This document shows positions 18,701 through 26,434 of a stretch of 64,000 bases of DNA, piece by piece. Source of the DNA: UBA2991 sp965221735. Lineage in GTDB: Bacteria > Chloroflexota > Dehalococcoidia > Tepidiformales > Tepidiformaceae. The translations under genes were made by a program, and so were the position numbers. Numbering within the stretch: position 1 is the stretch's first letter; every line of letters starts with the position of its first letter. The DNA is taken from contig OZ244910.1 in NCBI GenBank assembly GCA_965221735.1, forward strand, positions 1,674,001-1,738,000, given 5' to 3'. The notes under the pieces were generated by a model that saw only the letters and a program-made list of their open reading frames with translations, was not told where the DNA came from and did no database searches.

Positions 18701-19167
18701 GGCTGGAGGGCGGCGACTCGGCGCCCTCGCTGGCGCCGGCGCCACGGGTCGACCTGCCGGTGAGCGCGTCGATCCCGGAGCATTATGTCGATGACATGGA
18801 GACGCGGCTCGCCATCTACGAGCGCATCGCGAAGATCGAGTCGCCGCGGGGCGTGGCTGACATGGAGGAGGAGCTGCGCGACCGCTTCGGCGAGCCGCCG
18901 CCGCTCGTGCAGAACCTGCTGGGCGTGGCGCTGCTGAAGGCGGTGGGGCGGCAGGCGGGGGTCGAGCGCATCTCGACGAGCCCGGAGAGCTTCCACCTGC
19001 GGCTGCGCGGTGGAACGACGCATCGGCACCAGCGGGCGGTGGCGGCGCTGGACGTCCCGGGGACGCGGGTCGGGCCGGAGCAGGTGCGCATCCCGAGGGA
19101 GCAGGCGGGCACGGAGTGGATGCCGCTGCTCGCGCGGGTGTTGCGCGCGCTGGCCGACGCCGCCTGA
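15745..19167 (+). CDS. mfd: Mfd, transcription-repair coupling factor
   Basis: A 1140-residue DNA translocase that removes stalled RNA polymerase and recruits UvrA. Domain order is normal: a UvrB-homology region at ~1-330 (GGILDVFPAG near 172), then a CarD-like RNA-polymerase-interacting domain at ~465-540 (LQPGDSVVHIDHGIARF). Next come the RecG-type helicase domains with Walker A GDVGYGKTE near 628, the DEEQ box VIDEEQRFG near 726 and SATPIPRTLQMS near 752. The C-terminal TRCF domain is at ~990-1100. GTG at 15745 is used as start, since the family begins about there. No frame break. Confidence 0.96.
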   Translation: MTSQLEGVRTAVEGRLGGLARARERVALGAPEAAKPVTMAAMAAGRAGPTLVLAPSPGRASLLAEELALYAGELPVVRLPAGERLPYELAEDDPAAIAERDRALRQLRAGEPAIVVASWAAVAEFRAGPEVEAAGTEVRVGGTLAPETLQRRLEEAGYRFEALAEEPGTAARRGGILDVFPAGAEEPLRIEFFGDEVESIRRIDLETQRSIERVQSVVLPPLASHTPEAQARAREVRDAISVGGEAAEAIAQELELLAGGERSRFPGYFEPLLNRATAFDYLEPDTLVIVDEREEGVDALDLHVRHQEEARGALERRGEIPEGLPTLGLEPEAVGRLLDAHEARVELGRFGAEELGAERLPFATPPSFGGRIREVVRQATEWAEEGRAVVLASQQALRLADLMEEAGLTPRLTRELDTTPEPGVVAIVPATASGGFLLEETFALISDEEVFGLRRTRRPQRRRRGITPNILTTLQPGDSVVHIDHGIARFAGLTRRTTEGVEREYLELEYADGDRLFVPTDQLDAVSAYVGPSDRPPSLTRLGSQEWAHTKRRVRRAVAEIAQELLDLYARRAVAVGDACAEDGPWQIEMEGAFPFVETPDQLQAITDVKADMESTKPMDRLIAGDVGYGKTEVAVRAAFKTVMAGRQVAVLVPTTVLAEQHGQTFRERMSGFPVEVAVLSRFRGTGEQHDIVDGIKGGAIDIAIGTHRLLQRDVAFKDLGLVVIDEEQRFGVAHKERFRQMRAEVDTLTMSATPIPRTLQMSLAGIRDTSMVATPPEERLPIRTYVTGWDDEIVREAIQREMERGGQVYFVHNRVHNIERIAMRLRELVPEAAIAIGHGQMPEDRLERVMVEFGAGEYDVLLCTTIIESGLDLPNVNTIIINNANQFGLAQLYQLRGRVGRSANRAFAYFLYDRNRAISEAAQKRLAAIFEAAELGSGFQIALRDLEIRGAGNLLGAEQSGHIAAVGFDLFSKLVGEAVESLRGGLEGGDSAPSLAPAPRVDLPVSASIPEHYVDDMETRLAIYERIAKIESPRGVADMEEELRDRFGEPPPLVQNLLGVALLKAVGRQAGVERISTSPESFHLRLRGGTTHRHQRAVAALDVPGTRVGPEQVRIPREQAGTEWMPLLARVLRALADAA

Positions 19168-19202
19168 CTGGACGGCGCGGGGTCGGGGTCCATACTGAGG
19201 GC

Positions 19203-20030
19203 GTGGACGGCTCGAACCTCTTCACGATGCTCTCCGCCTACCGGCCGGGCGCCGGCACCTCCCCCTTCGAGGACTACTGCACGAACGGCCTCGCCTACCT
19301 TCTGGCGACCCGCCGCGAGGCGCTCGTCGCGCTGTTCGCGGACGCAGCGGGGGCGGCGGGCAGCGCTGTCACCGACGTGACGGTCCAGCCCGGGGCGGGG
19401 GCGGCAGTCGCCGACCTCGGCATCACGTTCGCGGACGGGCGGGAGGCGCTCGTCGAGATCGAGATGGCTCCGGGGGAGCCCGCCGAGCGGCCGAGCGCCG
19501 AGGGCGCGCGGCTTACGGTTGGGTTCGACGGCACGAGTGCGGGCGCGGTCACCTGGGACGCCATCGCGGAGGCGGTCGCGGACGACGCGGACGGGCTCGC
19601 GCGCGAGTTCGGCGAGTTCGTGCGTCGCGACGTGCTCGGGCTGGGGGAGGTGGGGCTCGACGACGCGCTCCACACGAACCGGCTCTACGCGCTCGGCGGG
19701 GCGGCGCTCCGCGAGCGCTTCGGCGCGGGCGTCCGCTACGAGAACAGCTCGTCGACGCCGGTGCAGGGACGCTTCCGCTACCTCGGCACGACGTTCGCGC
19801 CCGACGGCGGCGACCTGCGCTACTGGATCGGTCTGGTGAACGAGTCGCTCCCGCTGAGCGAGCACTACCACCTGATGCTGGCCAGCAAGACCTCGCCGCT
19901 GGTCGAACCCGCCGGCCAGCCTCGCGCGACGGGCAACTGGCGCTGGGAGCACTGGTCGGGGATGGGACGGGTGGTGCGGCCCGTGGGGCTGGCGGAGTAC
20001 GGGGCGTTGCTGGGGCGGATGGGGGCCTGA
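19203..20030 (+). CDS. Hypothetical protein, possible PD-(D/E)XK-like domain
   Basis: A 275-residue protein with GTG start; a CATACT box (19191-19196) lies six bases upstream, suggesting a leaderless message. No signal or membrane segment. The N-terminal part, with PFEDYCTNGLAYLLAT, then VADLGITF and LVEIEMAPG, has the layout of uncharacterised PD-(D/E)XK-fold proteins (helix with E-D, strand with D, strand with E-x-E/K), although here the last position is Met rather than Lys. The C-terminal half is rich in Trp/Tyr and ends in a long helix. It lies between mfd and a convergent gene 10 bases away. Not recognised further. Confidence 0.7.
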   Translation: MDGSNLFTMLSAYRPGAGTSPFEDYCTNGLAYLLATRREALVALFADAAGAAGSAVTDVTVQPGAGAAVADLGITFADGREALVEIEMAPGEPAERPSAEGARLTVGFDGTSAGAVTWDAIAEAVADDADGLAREFGEFVRRDVLGLGEVGLDDALHTNRLYALGGAALRERFGAGVRYENSSSTPVQGRFRYLGTTFAPDGGDLRYWIGLVNESLPLSEHYHLMLASKTSPLVEPAGQPRATGNWRWEHWSGMGRVVRPVGLAEYGALLGRMGA

Positions 20031-20040
20031 GCCCCCGTTC

Positions 20041-21090
20041 CTACGCCTTGACCGGTTCGACCTCGGCGAGCTCGGCCATGAGCTCCATGGCCTCGGGCTG
20101 GGTGGCGTTGACGGTGATGCCGGTGATGGGGTCGTCGGCCCAGAGCTTGTAGCGCTCGCGGATGCGCTCGACGGGGCCGATGAGGGCGGTCTCGTCGAGG
20201 AACTCGTCGGGGACGGCGGCGGCGGCCTCTTCCTTGCGTCCGGCGAGGAAGAGCTCCTGGATGCGCGCGGCTGCGTCGGCGTAGCCGCGGCGGACCATGT
20301 TGTCGTTATGGAAGTTCTTGGTGCGGTGGCCCATGCCGCCGATGTAGAGGGCGGTGCCGGGCTTCATGGCGTCGAGGGCGCCCTGGACGTCGTCGGTGAT
20401 GCGGACGGTGGCGCCGACCTGGATCTCGATGTCCTTGAGGCTCTTGCCGCCGCCAGCGCGACGGAAGCCTTCCTCAAGCCAGGGCATGAAGTGGTCGAGC
20501 TTCTTGCCGGGAACGTAGCCGAGGGGGAGCCAGCCGTCGGCGATCTCGGCGGTGAGGCGGGTGTTGGCGGGGGTGCCGGTGCCGAGCCAGATGGGGACGT
20601 TGTTCATGTGGAGGATGGAGCGGAGGGGCTTGCCCAGACCGCTGGACCCCTCGCCGGAGTAGGGGAGGGAGATCTCGCTGCCCTCGTGCATGACGGGGCG
20701 CTCGCGCTCGAAGATCTTGCGCATGATCTGGACGTAGTCGCGGATGCGGTAGTAGGGCTTGCCCCAGGGCTCGCCGTACCAGCCCTCGACGATCTGGGGG
20801 CCGGAGACGCCGATGCCGGCGATGAAGCGGTTACCGCCGGCCATGGCGTCGACCGTGGCGACGGACATGGCGCAGTTGGCGGCGGTGCGGGCGGCAAGCT
20901 GCATGATGCCGGTGCCGAGGCGGATGCGGTCGGTGACGGCGGCGAGGTAGGCGAGGGGGGTGACGGCGTCGGAGCCGTAGGCCTCGGCGGTCCAGACGGA
21001 GTCGTAGCCGAGGCGTTCGGCCATCTGCACCTTCTCGACGGGCAGGTTCATCTGGGGGCCGGAGTAGCCGATGCTGATGCCAAGCTTCAT
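20041..21090 (-). CDS. LLM-class (luciferase-like) F420/FMN-dependent oxidoreductase
   Basis: A 349-residue TIM-barrel protein of the bacterial luciferase superfamily. It opens with the strand MKLGISIGY, then has VQMAERLGYDSVWTAEAYG, RIRLGTGIMQL with its conserved Gly pair, and NRFIAGIGVSGPQIVEGWYG near 110, the pattern of F420-dependent methylene-H4MPT-reductase-like members. Substrate unknown. The ribosome site GGGAG precedes ATG. It is divergent from the DinB-like cluster, sharing a 122-base intergenic region. Confidence 0.88.
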   Translation of the reverse strand: MKLGISIGYSGPQMNLPVEKVQMAERLGYDSVWTAEAYGSDAVTPLAYLAAVTDRIRLGTGIMQLAARTAANCAMSVATVDAMAGGNRFIAGIGVSGPQIVEGWYGEPWGKPYYRIRDYVQIMRKIFERERPVMHEGSEISLPYSGEGSSGLGKPLRSILHMNNVPIWLGTGTPANTRLTAEIADGWLPLGYVPGKKLDHFMPWLEEGFRRAGGGKSLKDIEIQVGATVRITDDVQGALDAMKPGTALYIGGMGHRTKNFHNDNMVRRGYADAAARIQELFLAGRKEEAAAAVPDEFLDETALIGPVERIRERYKLWADDPITGITVNATQPEAMELMAELAEVEPVKA

Positions 21091-21212
21091 GGTGTGCTCC
21101 CGGGAGCGTCGTTGGCGCTCCGCTGCGGGGGATTCTACGGGGAGTCTCCGCCAGTAGACCGGCGGGCCTTCGATCGGTCAGACTGCGCGGGTTCTTTCGA
21201 GGGAGGCAACCG

Positions 21213-21716
21213 ATGGCCGAGCCGATTACGCGGGAGAGCCTGTTCGAGGCGCTCCTCCAGCAGTGGCAGACGACGGAGGACGCGATCGCGGCGGTCGGGG
21301 AGCACTTCGACAAGCCGGCACACGGCGGCTGGACGGTGGGCGACATCTTCCGGCACCTGACGGCGATCAGCCACGGCGAGTCGGCGGCAGTGCGGACGAT
21401 GCTGGCGACGGAGGAGTACGTCATCACGGGCGACGAGGTGAACGAGGCGGAAGTCGAGAAATTCCGCTCGCTCGACTACAAGATGCTGCGGATCGAGCTG
21501 AACACGGCGCACGGGGTCGTCTGGATGTACGTGCAGCGGTTCAGCGACGAGGACCTCGCGCAAACGTACAAGCTGATGGGGAATGAGTGGACCCTGGGGC
21601 AGGTGCTGGGCGTTGTCGCGCGGCACGAGGCGGACCACGTGGCGGTGGCGTTGGAAGCGGCAGGGGTGCCGGAGTCGGCGGTCGTGCCCGTCGAGACGGC
21701 GCATCGCTGGGCGTAG
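21213..21716 (+). CDS. DinB-like four-helix protein, copy 1 of 3
   Basis: A 167-residue member of the DinB / mycothiol-dependent hydrolase-like fold. Probable metal histidines are in FRHLTAISH (helix 2) and in HEADH (H-x3-H, helix 3), as in the family. A central block DYKMLRIELNTAHGV-W-M-Y-V-QRFSDEDLAQ is almost identical in the next two genes. The start follows a GGGAGG site. No thiol cofactor synthesis gene is present in the window. First of three tandem paralogues on one strand. Confidence 0.82.
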   Translation: MAEPITRESLFEALLQQWQTTEDAIAAVGEHFDKPAHGGWTVGDIFRHLTAISHGESAAVRTMLATEEYVITGDEVNEAEVEKFRSLDYKMLRIELNTAHGVVWMYVQRFSDEDLAQTYKLMGNEWTLGQVLGVVARHEADHVAVALEAAGVPESAVVPVETAHRWA

Positions 21717-21741
21717 CGAGACAGGTCCGAAGGAGGCAGAC

Positions 21742-22245
21742 ATGGCAGAGGCGATGACGCGGGAGACGCTGTTCCGGGAAGCCTGCGGGGTGTGGCAACG
21801 GACGGAGGACGCGATCGCGGCGCTGGGGGAGCACTTCGAGGCGCCCTGCAGCGGCGACTGGACGGTCGGGGACGCGTTCCGGCACCTGACGGCGGCGAGC
21901 CACATCATGTCGGGGCGCATCCGGGCGCTGCTGGCGACGGGCGAGCTGCCGTTCCCGGGCGACTCGGGAAACGCGGAGGGCGTCGAGAAGTTCCGGTCGC
22001 TGGACTACAAGATGCTCCGGATCGAGCTGAACACGGCGCACGGGGTGGTCTGGATGTACATCCAGCGGTTCAGCGACGAGGACCTGGCGCAGCCGTTCAC
22101 GATCTTCGACGAGGAGCACACGCTGGGCGAGGTGATCCAGCAGCGCGTGCGGCACGAGACGTGGCACGTGAACGAGGCGCTGGAAGCGCTGGGGCTGGAG
22201 GAGTCGGTGATCGTGCCGGTGGAGACGGCGCATCGCTGGGCCTGA
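21742..22245 (+). CDS. DinB-like four-helix protein, copy 2 of 3
   Basis: A 167-residue paralogue of the preceding gene, starting at 21742 with an AGGAGG site, 25 bases after copy 1. It keeps FRHLTAASH and RHETWH, the presumed metal ligands, and the conserved central block. The C-terminus ends in the same VETAHRWA as the other two copies. Spacing suggests cotranscription with copy 1. Divergence outside the central block and the C-terminus is substantial, so this is not a very recent duplicate. Confidence 0.82.
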   Translation: MAEAMTRETLFREACGVWQRTEDAIAALGEHFEAPCSGDWTVGDAFRHLTAASHIMSGRIRALLATGELPFPGDSGNAEGVEKFRSLDYKMLRIELNTAHGVVWMYIQRFSDEDLAQPFTIFDEEHTLGEVIQQRVRHETWHVNEALEALGLEESVIVPVETAHRWA

Positions 22246-22455
22246 ACGAGTGGAGCGCCGCCCGACACTCATGGCGCTCGACTGCTGCGCGCTCGCGATG
22301 CGCGGCTGAGGATTGAGTAGCGGGAGGGCGCGTTAAGACCGCTGCTCGCCGCCGTCGGCTACGCTCAGGGCCCGTTCTTCAGGATCCTGCTAGACCGGCC
22401 CGGCGGGATGGGACACAATGCGGGTCGCACTTTCCTGAGGGCACGGAGGCAGACA

Positions 22456-22962
22456 ATGGCAGCTGACGCAGCGGTTACCCGAGAGGCGTTGTTCCAGTCC
22501 ATGTGCGAGACGTGGCAGAGGACCGAGGACGCGATCGGCGCGCTCGGCGATCACTTCGACAAGGCCGCGTACGACGGTTGGTCGGTGGGCGACGTCATTC
22601 GCCACATCACGGCGCTCAGCCACGACACGTCGGCGCACGTTCGCGCGATGCTGGCGACCGGCGAGTTTCCCGCCGACGAGAGCGGCAACCAGGCCGGCGT
22701 CGACAAGTTCGCCTCGCTCGACTACAAGATGCTGCGGATCGAGCTGAACACGGCCCACGGGGTGATCTGGATGTACGTCCAGCGGTTCAGCGACGAGGAC
22801 CTCGCGCAGGAGTTTTCGCTGGGCGGGAACAGCTTCTCGCTGGGCACGGTCCTGAGCCTTCTGACGCAGCACGAGCACCAGCACGTGACCGAGGCGCTCG
22901 AGGCGGCGGGTCTCGACGACTCGGCGGTGGTCGAGCTGGAGACCGCGCACCGCTGGGCCTAG
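22456..22962 (+). CDS. DinB-like four-helix protein, copy 3 of 3
   Basis: A 168-residue third paralogue, separated from copy 2 by 210 bases that hold a possible promoter but no gene. ATG 22456 is preceded by GGAGG. It has IRHITALSH and HEHQH in the metal-ligand positions, the conserved central block, and the ending LETAHRWA. A GC-rich hairpin follows 30 bases downstream. Having its own upstream region suggests that it can be expressed separately from copies 1 and 2. Confidence 0.82.
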   Translation: MAADAAVTREALFQSMCETWQRTEDAIGALGDHFDKAAYDGWSVGDVIRHITALSHDTSAHVRAMLATGEFPADESGNQAGVDKFASLDYKMLRIELNTAHGVIWMYVQRFSDEDLAQEFSLGGNSFSLGTVLSLLTQHEHQHVTEALEAAGLDDSAVVELETAHRWA

Positions 22963-22992
22963 CGCACTTCTTCTTCCCTGCGTGATTCGAAC

Positions 22993-23017
22993 GGAGACGC
23001 CTCTCGGGGGCGTCTCC
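22993..23017 (+). terminator. Rho-independent-like terminator after the DinB triplet
   Basis: A 9-base perfect stem GGAGACGCC / GGCGTCTCC with a 7-base loop lies 30 bases after the stop of the third DinB-like gene. It is followed by TGCTGTCTGTG, a poor T tract. Confidence 0.6.
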
Positions 23018-23106
23018 TGCTGTCTGTGCGCCACCCGCGGACCTGACCGGCAGGGCGCGGACGTGGCAAGATGCGGGCGGCCCGCGCCGGCGGGTGGAGG
23101 CCGCGC

Positions 23107-24198
23107 ATGAAGTTCGGAATCTCGGTGGGCTCGGTGGTGACGAAGCCCTGGGACAAGATGAGCGAGTCGCGCGTCTTCCACGAAGCGGTCGAGATCGTGG
23201 AGCTGGCGGACCAGCTCGGGTTCGACAGCGCCTGGTCGGTGGAGCACCACTTCCTCGAGGAGTACTCGCACATGTCGGCGCCGGACATGTTCTTCGCGTA
23301 CTGCGCGGCGCGGACGAAGCAGATCCGCTTCGGGCACGGCATCTACCTGATGCTGCCGAACATCAACCACCCGGCGCGCGTGGCGGAACGGATCGCAACG
23401 CTCGACATCCTCAGCAACGGGCGCGTGGAGCTGGGGACGGGGCGGAGCGCGACGTGGACGGAGCTGGGGGGGTTCCTGGTGGAGCCGGACGACACGAAGG
23501 AGATGTGGGAGGAGTCGACGCGCTCGGTGGTGAAGATGTGGACGAGCGACGAATTCTCGATCAGGGGGCGCCACTTCTCGATGCCGCCTCGGAACGTGCT
23601 GCCGAAGCCGGTGCAGGAGCCGCATCCGCCGATCTGGGTGGCGGTGCAGAGCCCGGAGACGGCCGTGCTGGCGGGGGAGAAGGGGATCGGGATGCTGGGC
23701 GTGACGCTGGGCGGCATCCCCAGGTACGCGGACCTGATCGCAGACTACCGGCGGGCGAGCCGCGAGGCGGAGCCGATCGGCGTGACGGTGAACAACAAGG
23801 TGCGGGCGCAGGGAGGCCTCTTCTGCCACCCGGACTCGGACTTCGCGCAGAAAATGGCGGGCAGGGCGGAGGAGCAGCTGGCGGGACCGCTGAGCTCGTA
23901 CCTGATGACGATGGGCTCGACCTACCCGAGCCCGGCCTACCACGCGCACTCGCTGGGCTCGGGGGCGGCGTTCCGGCCGCCGCTGGGGGCGGACCAGGTG
24001 GGGAAGCTCGTGGGGAACCCCGATGAGGTGGCGAAGGCGGTGGAGGACTGGCAGAAGCTGGGGGTGGACGCGCTCAACATCGGCATCACGGGGCGCTGGT
24101 CGACGCACGAGCAGAACCTGGAGTCGATGCGGCTGTTCGCGAAGGAAGTGATGCCCGCGTTCCTGGACGAGCCCGTGGCCAGCGGGGCGTCGACATGA
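23107..24198 (+). CDS. LLM-class (luciferase-like) flavin-dependent oxidoreductase
   Basis: A 363-residue alpha-type luciferase-superfamily monooxygenase. Motifs: MKFGISVGSVV at the first strand, FDSAWSVEHHFLEEYS near 40 (the family E-H-H), QIRFGHGIYLMLP, and NGRVELGTGRSATWTELGGF near 110. It probably uses FMNH2 rather than F420, judging by the E-H-H-x-x-x-E-Y pattern. ATG 23107 follows a GGAGG site. Its stop overlaps the CoA-transferase start (ATGA), tying it to a coupled catabolic set of four genes. Confidence 0.88.
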   Translation: MKFGISVGSVVTKPWDKMSESRVFHEAVEIVELADQLGFDSAWSVEHHFLEEYSHMSAPDMFFAYCAARTKQIRFGHGIYLMLPNINHPARVAERIATLDILSNGRVELGTGRSATWTELGGFLVEPDDTKEMWEESTRSVVKMWTSDEFSIRGRHFSMPPRNVLPKPVQEPHPPIWVAVQSPETAVLAGEKGIGMLGVTLGGIPRYADLIADYRRASREAEPIGVTVNNKVRAQGGLFCHPDSDFAQKMAGRAEEQLAGPLSSYLMTMGSTYPSPAYHAHSLGSGAAFRPPLGADQVGKLVGNPDEVAKAVEDWQKLGVDALNIGITGRWSTHEQNLESMRLFAKEVMPAFLDEPVASGAST

Positions 24199-25673
24199 CG
24201 ACCACGGCCTCGGCCGCGTACCGGACGGTCTCGGCGGAGGAGGCGGCCTCGGCGGTCCAGGACGGGGACGTCCTCTACTGCTCGCTGACCTCGCTGGACT
24301 ACGTGCTGGACGCGATCGCGGCGCGGCGCGACCTGAAGGACGTGCGCGTGCGGCTCACGACGCCGGGGCAGGACCCAGGCTGGCTCGCGCCCGAGGCGGG
24401 GGACGAGCGCTTCACGGTCGATTTCCAGATCTTCATCGGGGACTTCGCGCGGTACGCGACGGACTCGAAGGTCGCGTCGTACATCCCGAACCTGTTCTCG
24501 ACGGAGATGAAGCAGATCGAGCGGCCCGACGACTGCCTCTTCCCGGACGTGTTCCTCACGCGGGTGAGCCGGCCGAACGAGAAGGGGTACGTGAACTTCG
24601 GGCCGATGATGTTCAACAAGCGCGGCTACGTGCAGAACTGCCGCACGGTGATCGCGGAGATCGACGACACCTTCCCGGTGTTCCACGGGGACTGCACGGT
24701 GCACGTCTCCGAGATCGATTACCTGGTCGAGGGCGAGTTCGGGCCGAGCACGGAGGAGATCCGGGCGAAGGTGGAAGCGGTCGAGGACGAGCGGAAGCGT
24801 GACGGGCTGCTGGACCTGATGGACTCGGTGCCGGACCGCTGGCTGCGGGGGATGCTGCGACGGAGCTTCTGGTTCTTCGAGAAGCTGGACCCGGCGGCGG
24901 TGGCCCCGCTGCTGGGGAAGGGCCCGGAGCCGGACGCGGAGTCGAAGGCGATTGCGGCGAACGTGGCGGAGGTGGTGTCGGACGGGGCGAACCTGCAGAT
25001 CGGGGTGGGGGAACCGAGCAGCTCACTCGTGCGGGGCGGGGCCTTCGACGAGAAGGAGGGGCTGGGGCTGCACTCGGAGATGATCATCCCGGGGTGGACA
25101 AAGCTCATCCGCGAGGGGCAGATGGACGACCTGAACAAGGCGTTCCGGCCGGGGGTGGCGGTGGCGGCGGGGTGGGCCGGCTGCACGCCGCAGGACCTCG
25201 ACTTCATCGCGGAGAACCCGCGCTGCGAGCTGCACCCCTCGGACTTCGTGCTGGACCCGAAGGTGATGGCGGCGAACGACCGCGTTCACGCCATCAACAG
25301 CGCCATCAACGTCGACTTCCAGGGGCAGATCAACGCGGAGACGGTGCACGGGCCGCGCATGATCAACGGGACCGGCGGCCAGCCGGACAGCCACTATGCG
25401 GCGATGTACTCGAAGGGCGGGCGCGCGATCACGGTCATGAAGTCGACGGCGCTGGGCGGGGCGGTGTCGCGGGTGGTGCCGATGCACGAGCCGGGCACGG
25501 TCGTGACGATCCCGCGCTCGCTGGCGGACACGATCGTGACGGAGTACGGGGTGGCGCAGCTCTTCGGGAAGAGCACGCGGGAGCGGGCGGCGGAGCTGAT
25601 CTCGGTGGCGCACCCGGACTTCCGCCCGGAGCTGCAGCGGGAAGCGGAGCAGCTCTTCGGGCTGCGCCCGTGA
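24195..25673 (+). CDS. Acetyl-CoA hydrolase / CoA-transferase family protein (4-hydroxybutyrate CoA-transferase-like)
   Basis: A 492-residue protein of the cat1/4-hydroxybutyrate CoA-transferase family. The probable catalytic glutamate is Glu295 in GLGLHSEMIIPG, preceded by LQIGVGEPSSSLV and followed by INGTGGQPDSHYA and GAVSRVVPMHE. It is longer than most members because of a charged helical insertion of about 70 residues (~195-265, with VPDRWLRGMLRRSFWF). Expected role: moving CoA between acyl groups. It is coupled by ATGA to an LLM oxidoreductase and by GTGA to the next gene. The CoA donor and acceptor are unknown. Confidence 0.85.
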   Translation: MTTTASAAYRTVSAEEAASAVQDGDVLYCSLTSLDYVLDAIAARRDLKDVRVRLTTPGQDPGWLAPEAGDERFTVDFQIFIGDFARYATDSKVASYIPNLFSTEMKQIERPDDCLFPDVFLTRVSRPNEKGYVNFGPMMFNKRGYVQNCRTVIAEIDDTFPVFHGDCTVHVSEIDYLVEGEFGPSTEEIRAKVEAVEDERKRDGLLDLMDSVPDRWLRGMLRRSFWFFEKLDPAAVAPLLGKGPEPDAESKAIAANVAEVVSDGANLQIGVGEPSSSLVRGGAFDEKEGLGLHSEMIIPGWTKLIREGQMDDLNKAFRPGVAVAAGWAGCTPQDLDFIAENPRCELHPSDFVLDPKVMAANDRVHAINSAINVDFQGQINAETVHGPRMINGTGGQPDSHYAAMYSKGGRAITVMKSTALGGAVSRVVPMHEPGTVVTIPRSLADTIVTEYGVAQLFGKSTRERAAELISVAHPDFRPELQREAEQLFGLRP

Positions 25674-26416
25674 GCGAAGCGGCCCGCATCGTCGTCGACT
25701 ACTCGAGCGCGCTCGGGGCGGAGTCGCTCGCGAACGTCGAGGTGGTTGCGCCGGACGCGGGAAAGCAGCGCTTCGGCGATCCGGCGCCCCGGGCGACGTA
25801 CACGGCGGCCTTCCGCGAGGCGCTCCGGCACGGGCCGGAGCCGGTGCTGTGCCTGGTCGGGCCGTACGGGTACTCGCCCGCATTCACGGCAGCGGCGGGC
25901 GGGCGGAACGACCTCGCTCGGGAGGAGATCGACCCGGACCGGGTACACGTGCTCAACGTGGGACGCAGCTTCCTCGGGCTGGGAGCGCTCACGGCGAGCC
26001 TGGCGGACGGCGGCTTGCCCCCGGAGGAGGCGATGGCCTGGCTCGACGACGCGGGCGTCGCGACGGGGATGTGGGTGGTGGCGGAGTCGGAACGGTTGGA
26101 GACAGCGCCCGGGGAGGCGTTCATCGAAGCGCCGGACGGCATCCCGGAGGAGCCGTACGCGCTGCTGCGCGTGCGGCTGGCGTCGCGGGTGCTGGGCGGT
26201 TTCGAGTCGGTTGAGGAGGCCGCGGAGTACGCGCTGGCATCGGTCTCGGCGGCGGGCGGAGTGGGGCTGGTGGCGAACGCGCCGGAGGGGCTCGATGCCT
26301 GGAAGCGGGCAACGCCCGCGCCCGTAGAATGGCGCGCGTGCGAGCTCCCGACCTTCCTGGCGACCCACTTCGGCGAGGCGCTCACGTTCGCGATCGCGCC
26401 GCGGGCGACGGCGTGA
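25670..26416 (+). CDS. DegV-like fatty-acid-binding fold protein
   Basis: A 248-residue cytoplasmic protein starting with GTG, overlapping the previous stop. Its layout resembles DegV: IVVDYSSAL at the first strand, ATYTAAFREALRHGPEPVLCL near 45-65, then NVGRSFLGLGALTASLAD, which parallels the DegV V-x-x-S-x-x-x-x-x-G-x-G helix, followed by PPEEAMAWLDD. DegV proteins bind fatty acids, often presenting them to kinases. Sequence is diverged and the family Ser motifs are only partly kept, so the assignment is tentative. Next to a CoA-transferase, binding of an acyl substrate or product would make sense. Confidence 0.6.
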   Translation: MSEAARIVVDYSSALGAESLANVEVVAPDAGKQRFGDPAPRATYTAAFREALRHGPEPVLCLVGPYGYSPAFTAAAGGRNDLAREEIDPDRVHVLNVGRSFLGLGALTASLADGGLPPEEAMAWLDDAGVATGMWVVAESERLETAPGEAFIEAPDGIPEEPYALLRVRLASRVLGGFESVEEAAEYALASVSAAGGVGLVANAPEGLDAWKRATPAPVEWRACELPTFLATHFGEALTFAIAPRATA

Positions 26417-26434
26417 CGGCGCAGCGGGGGCGGC

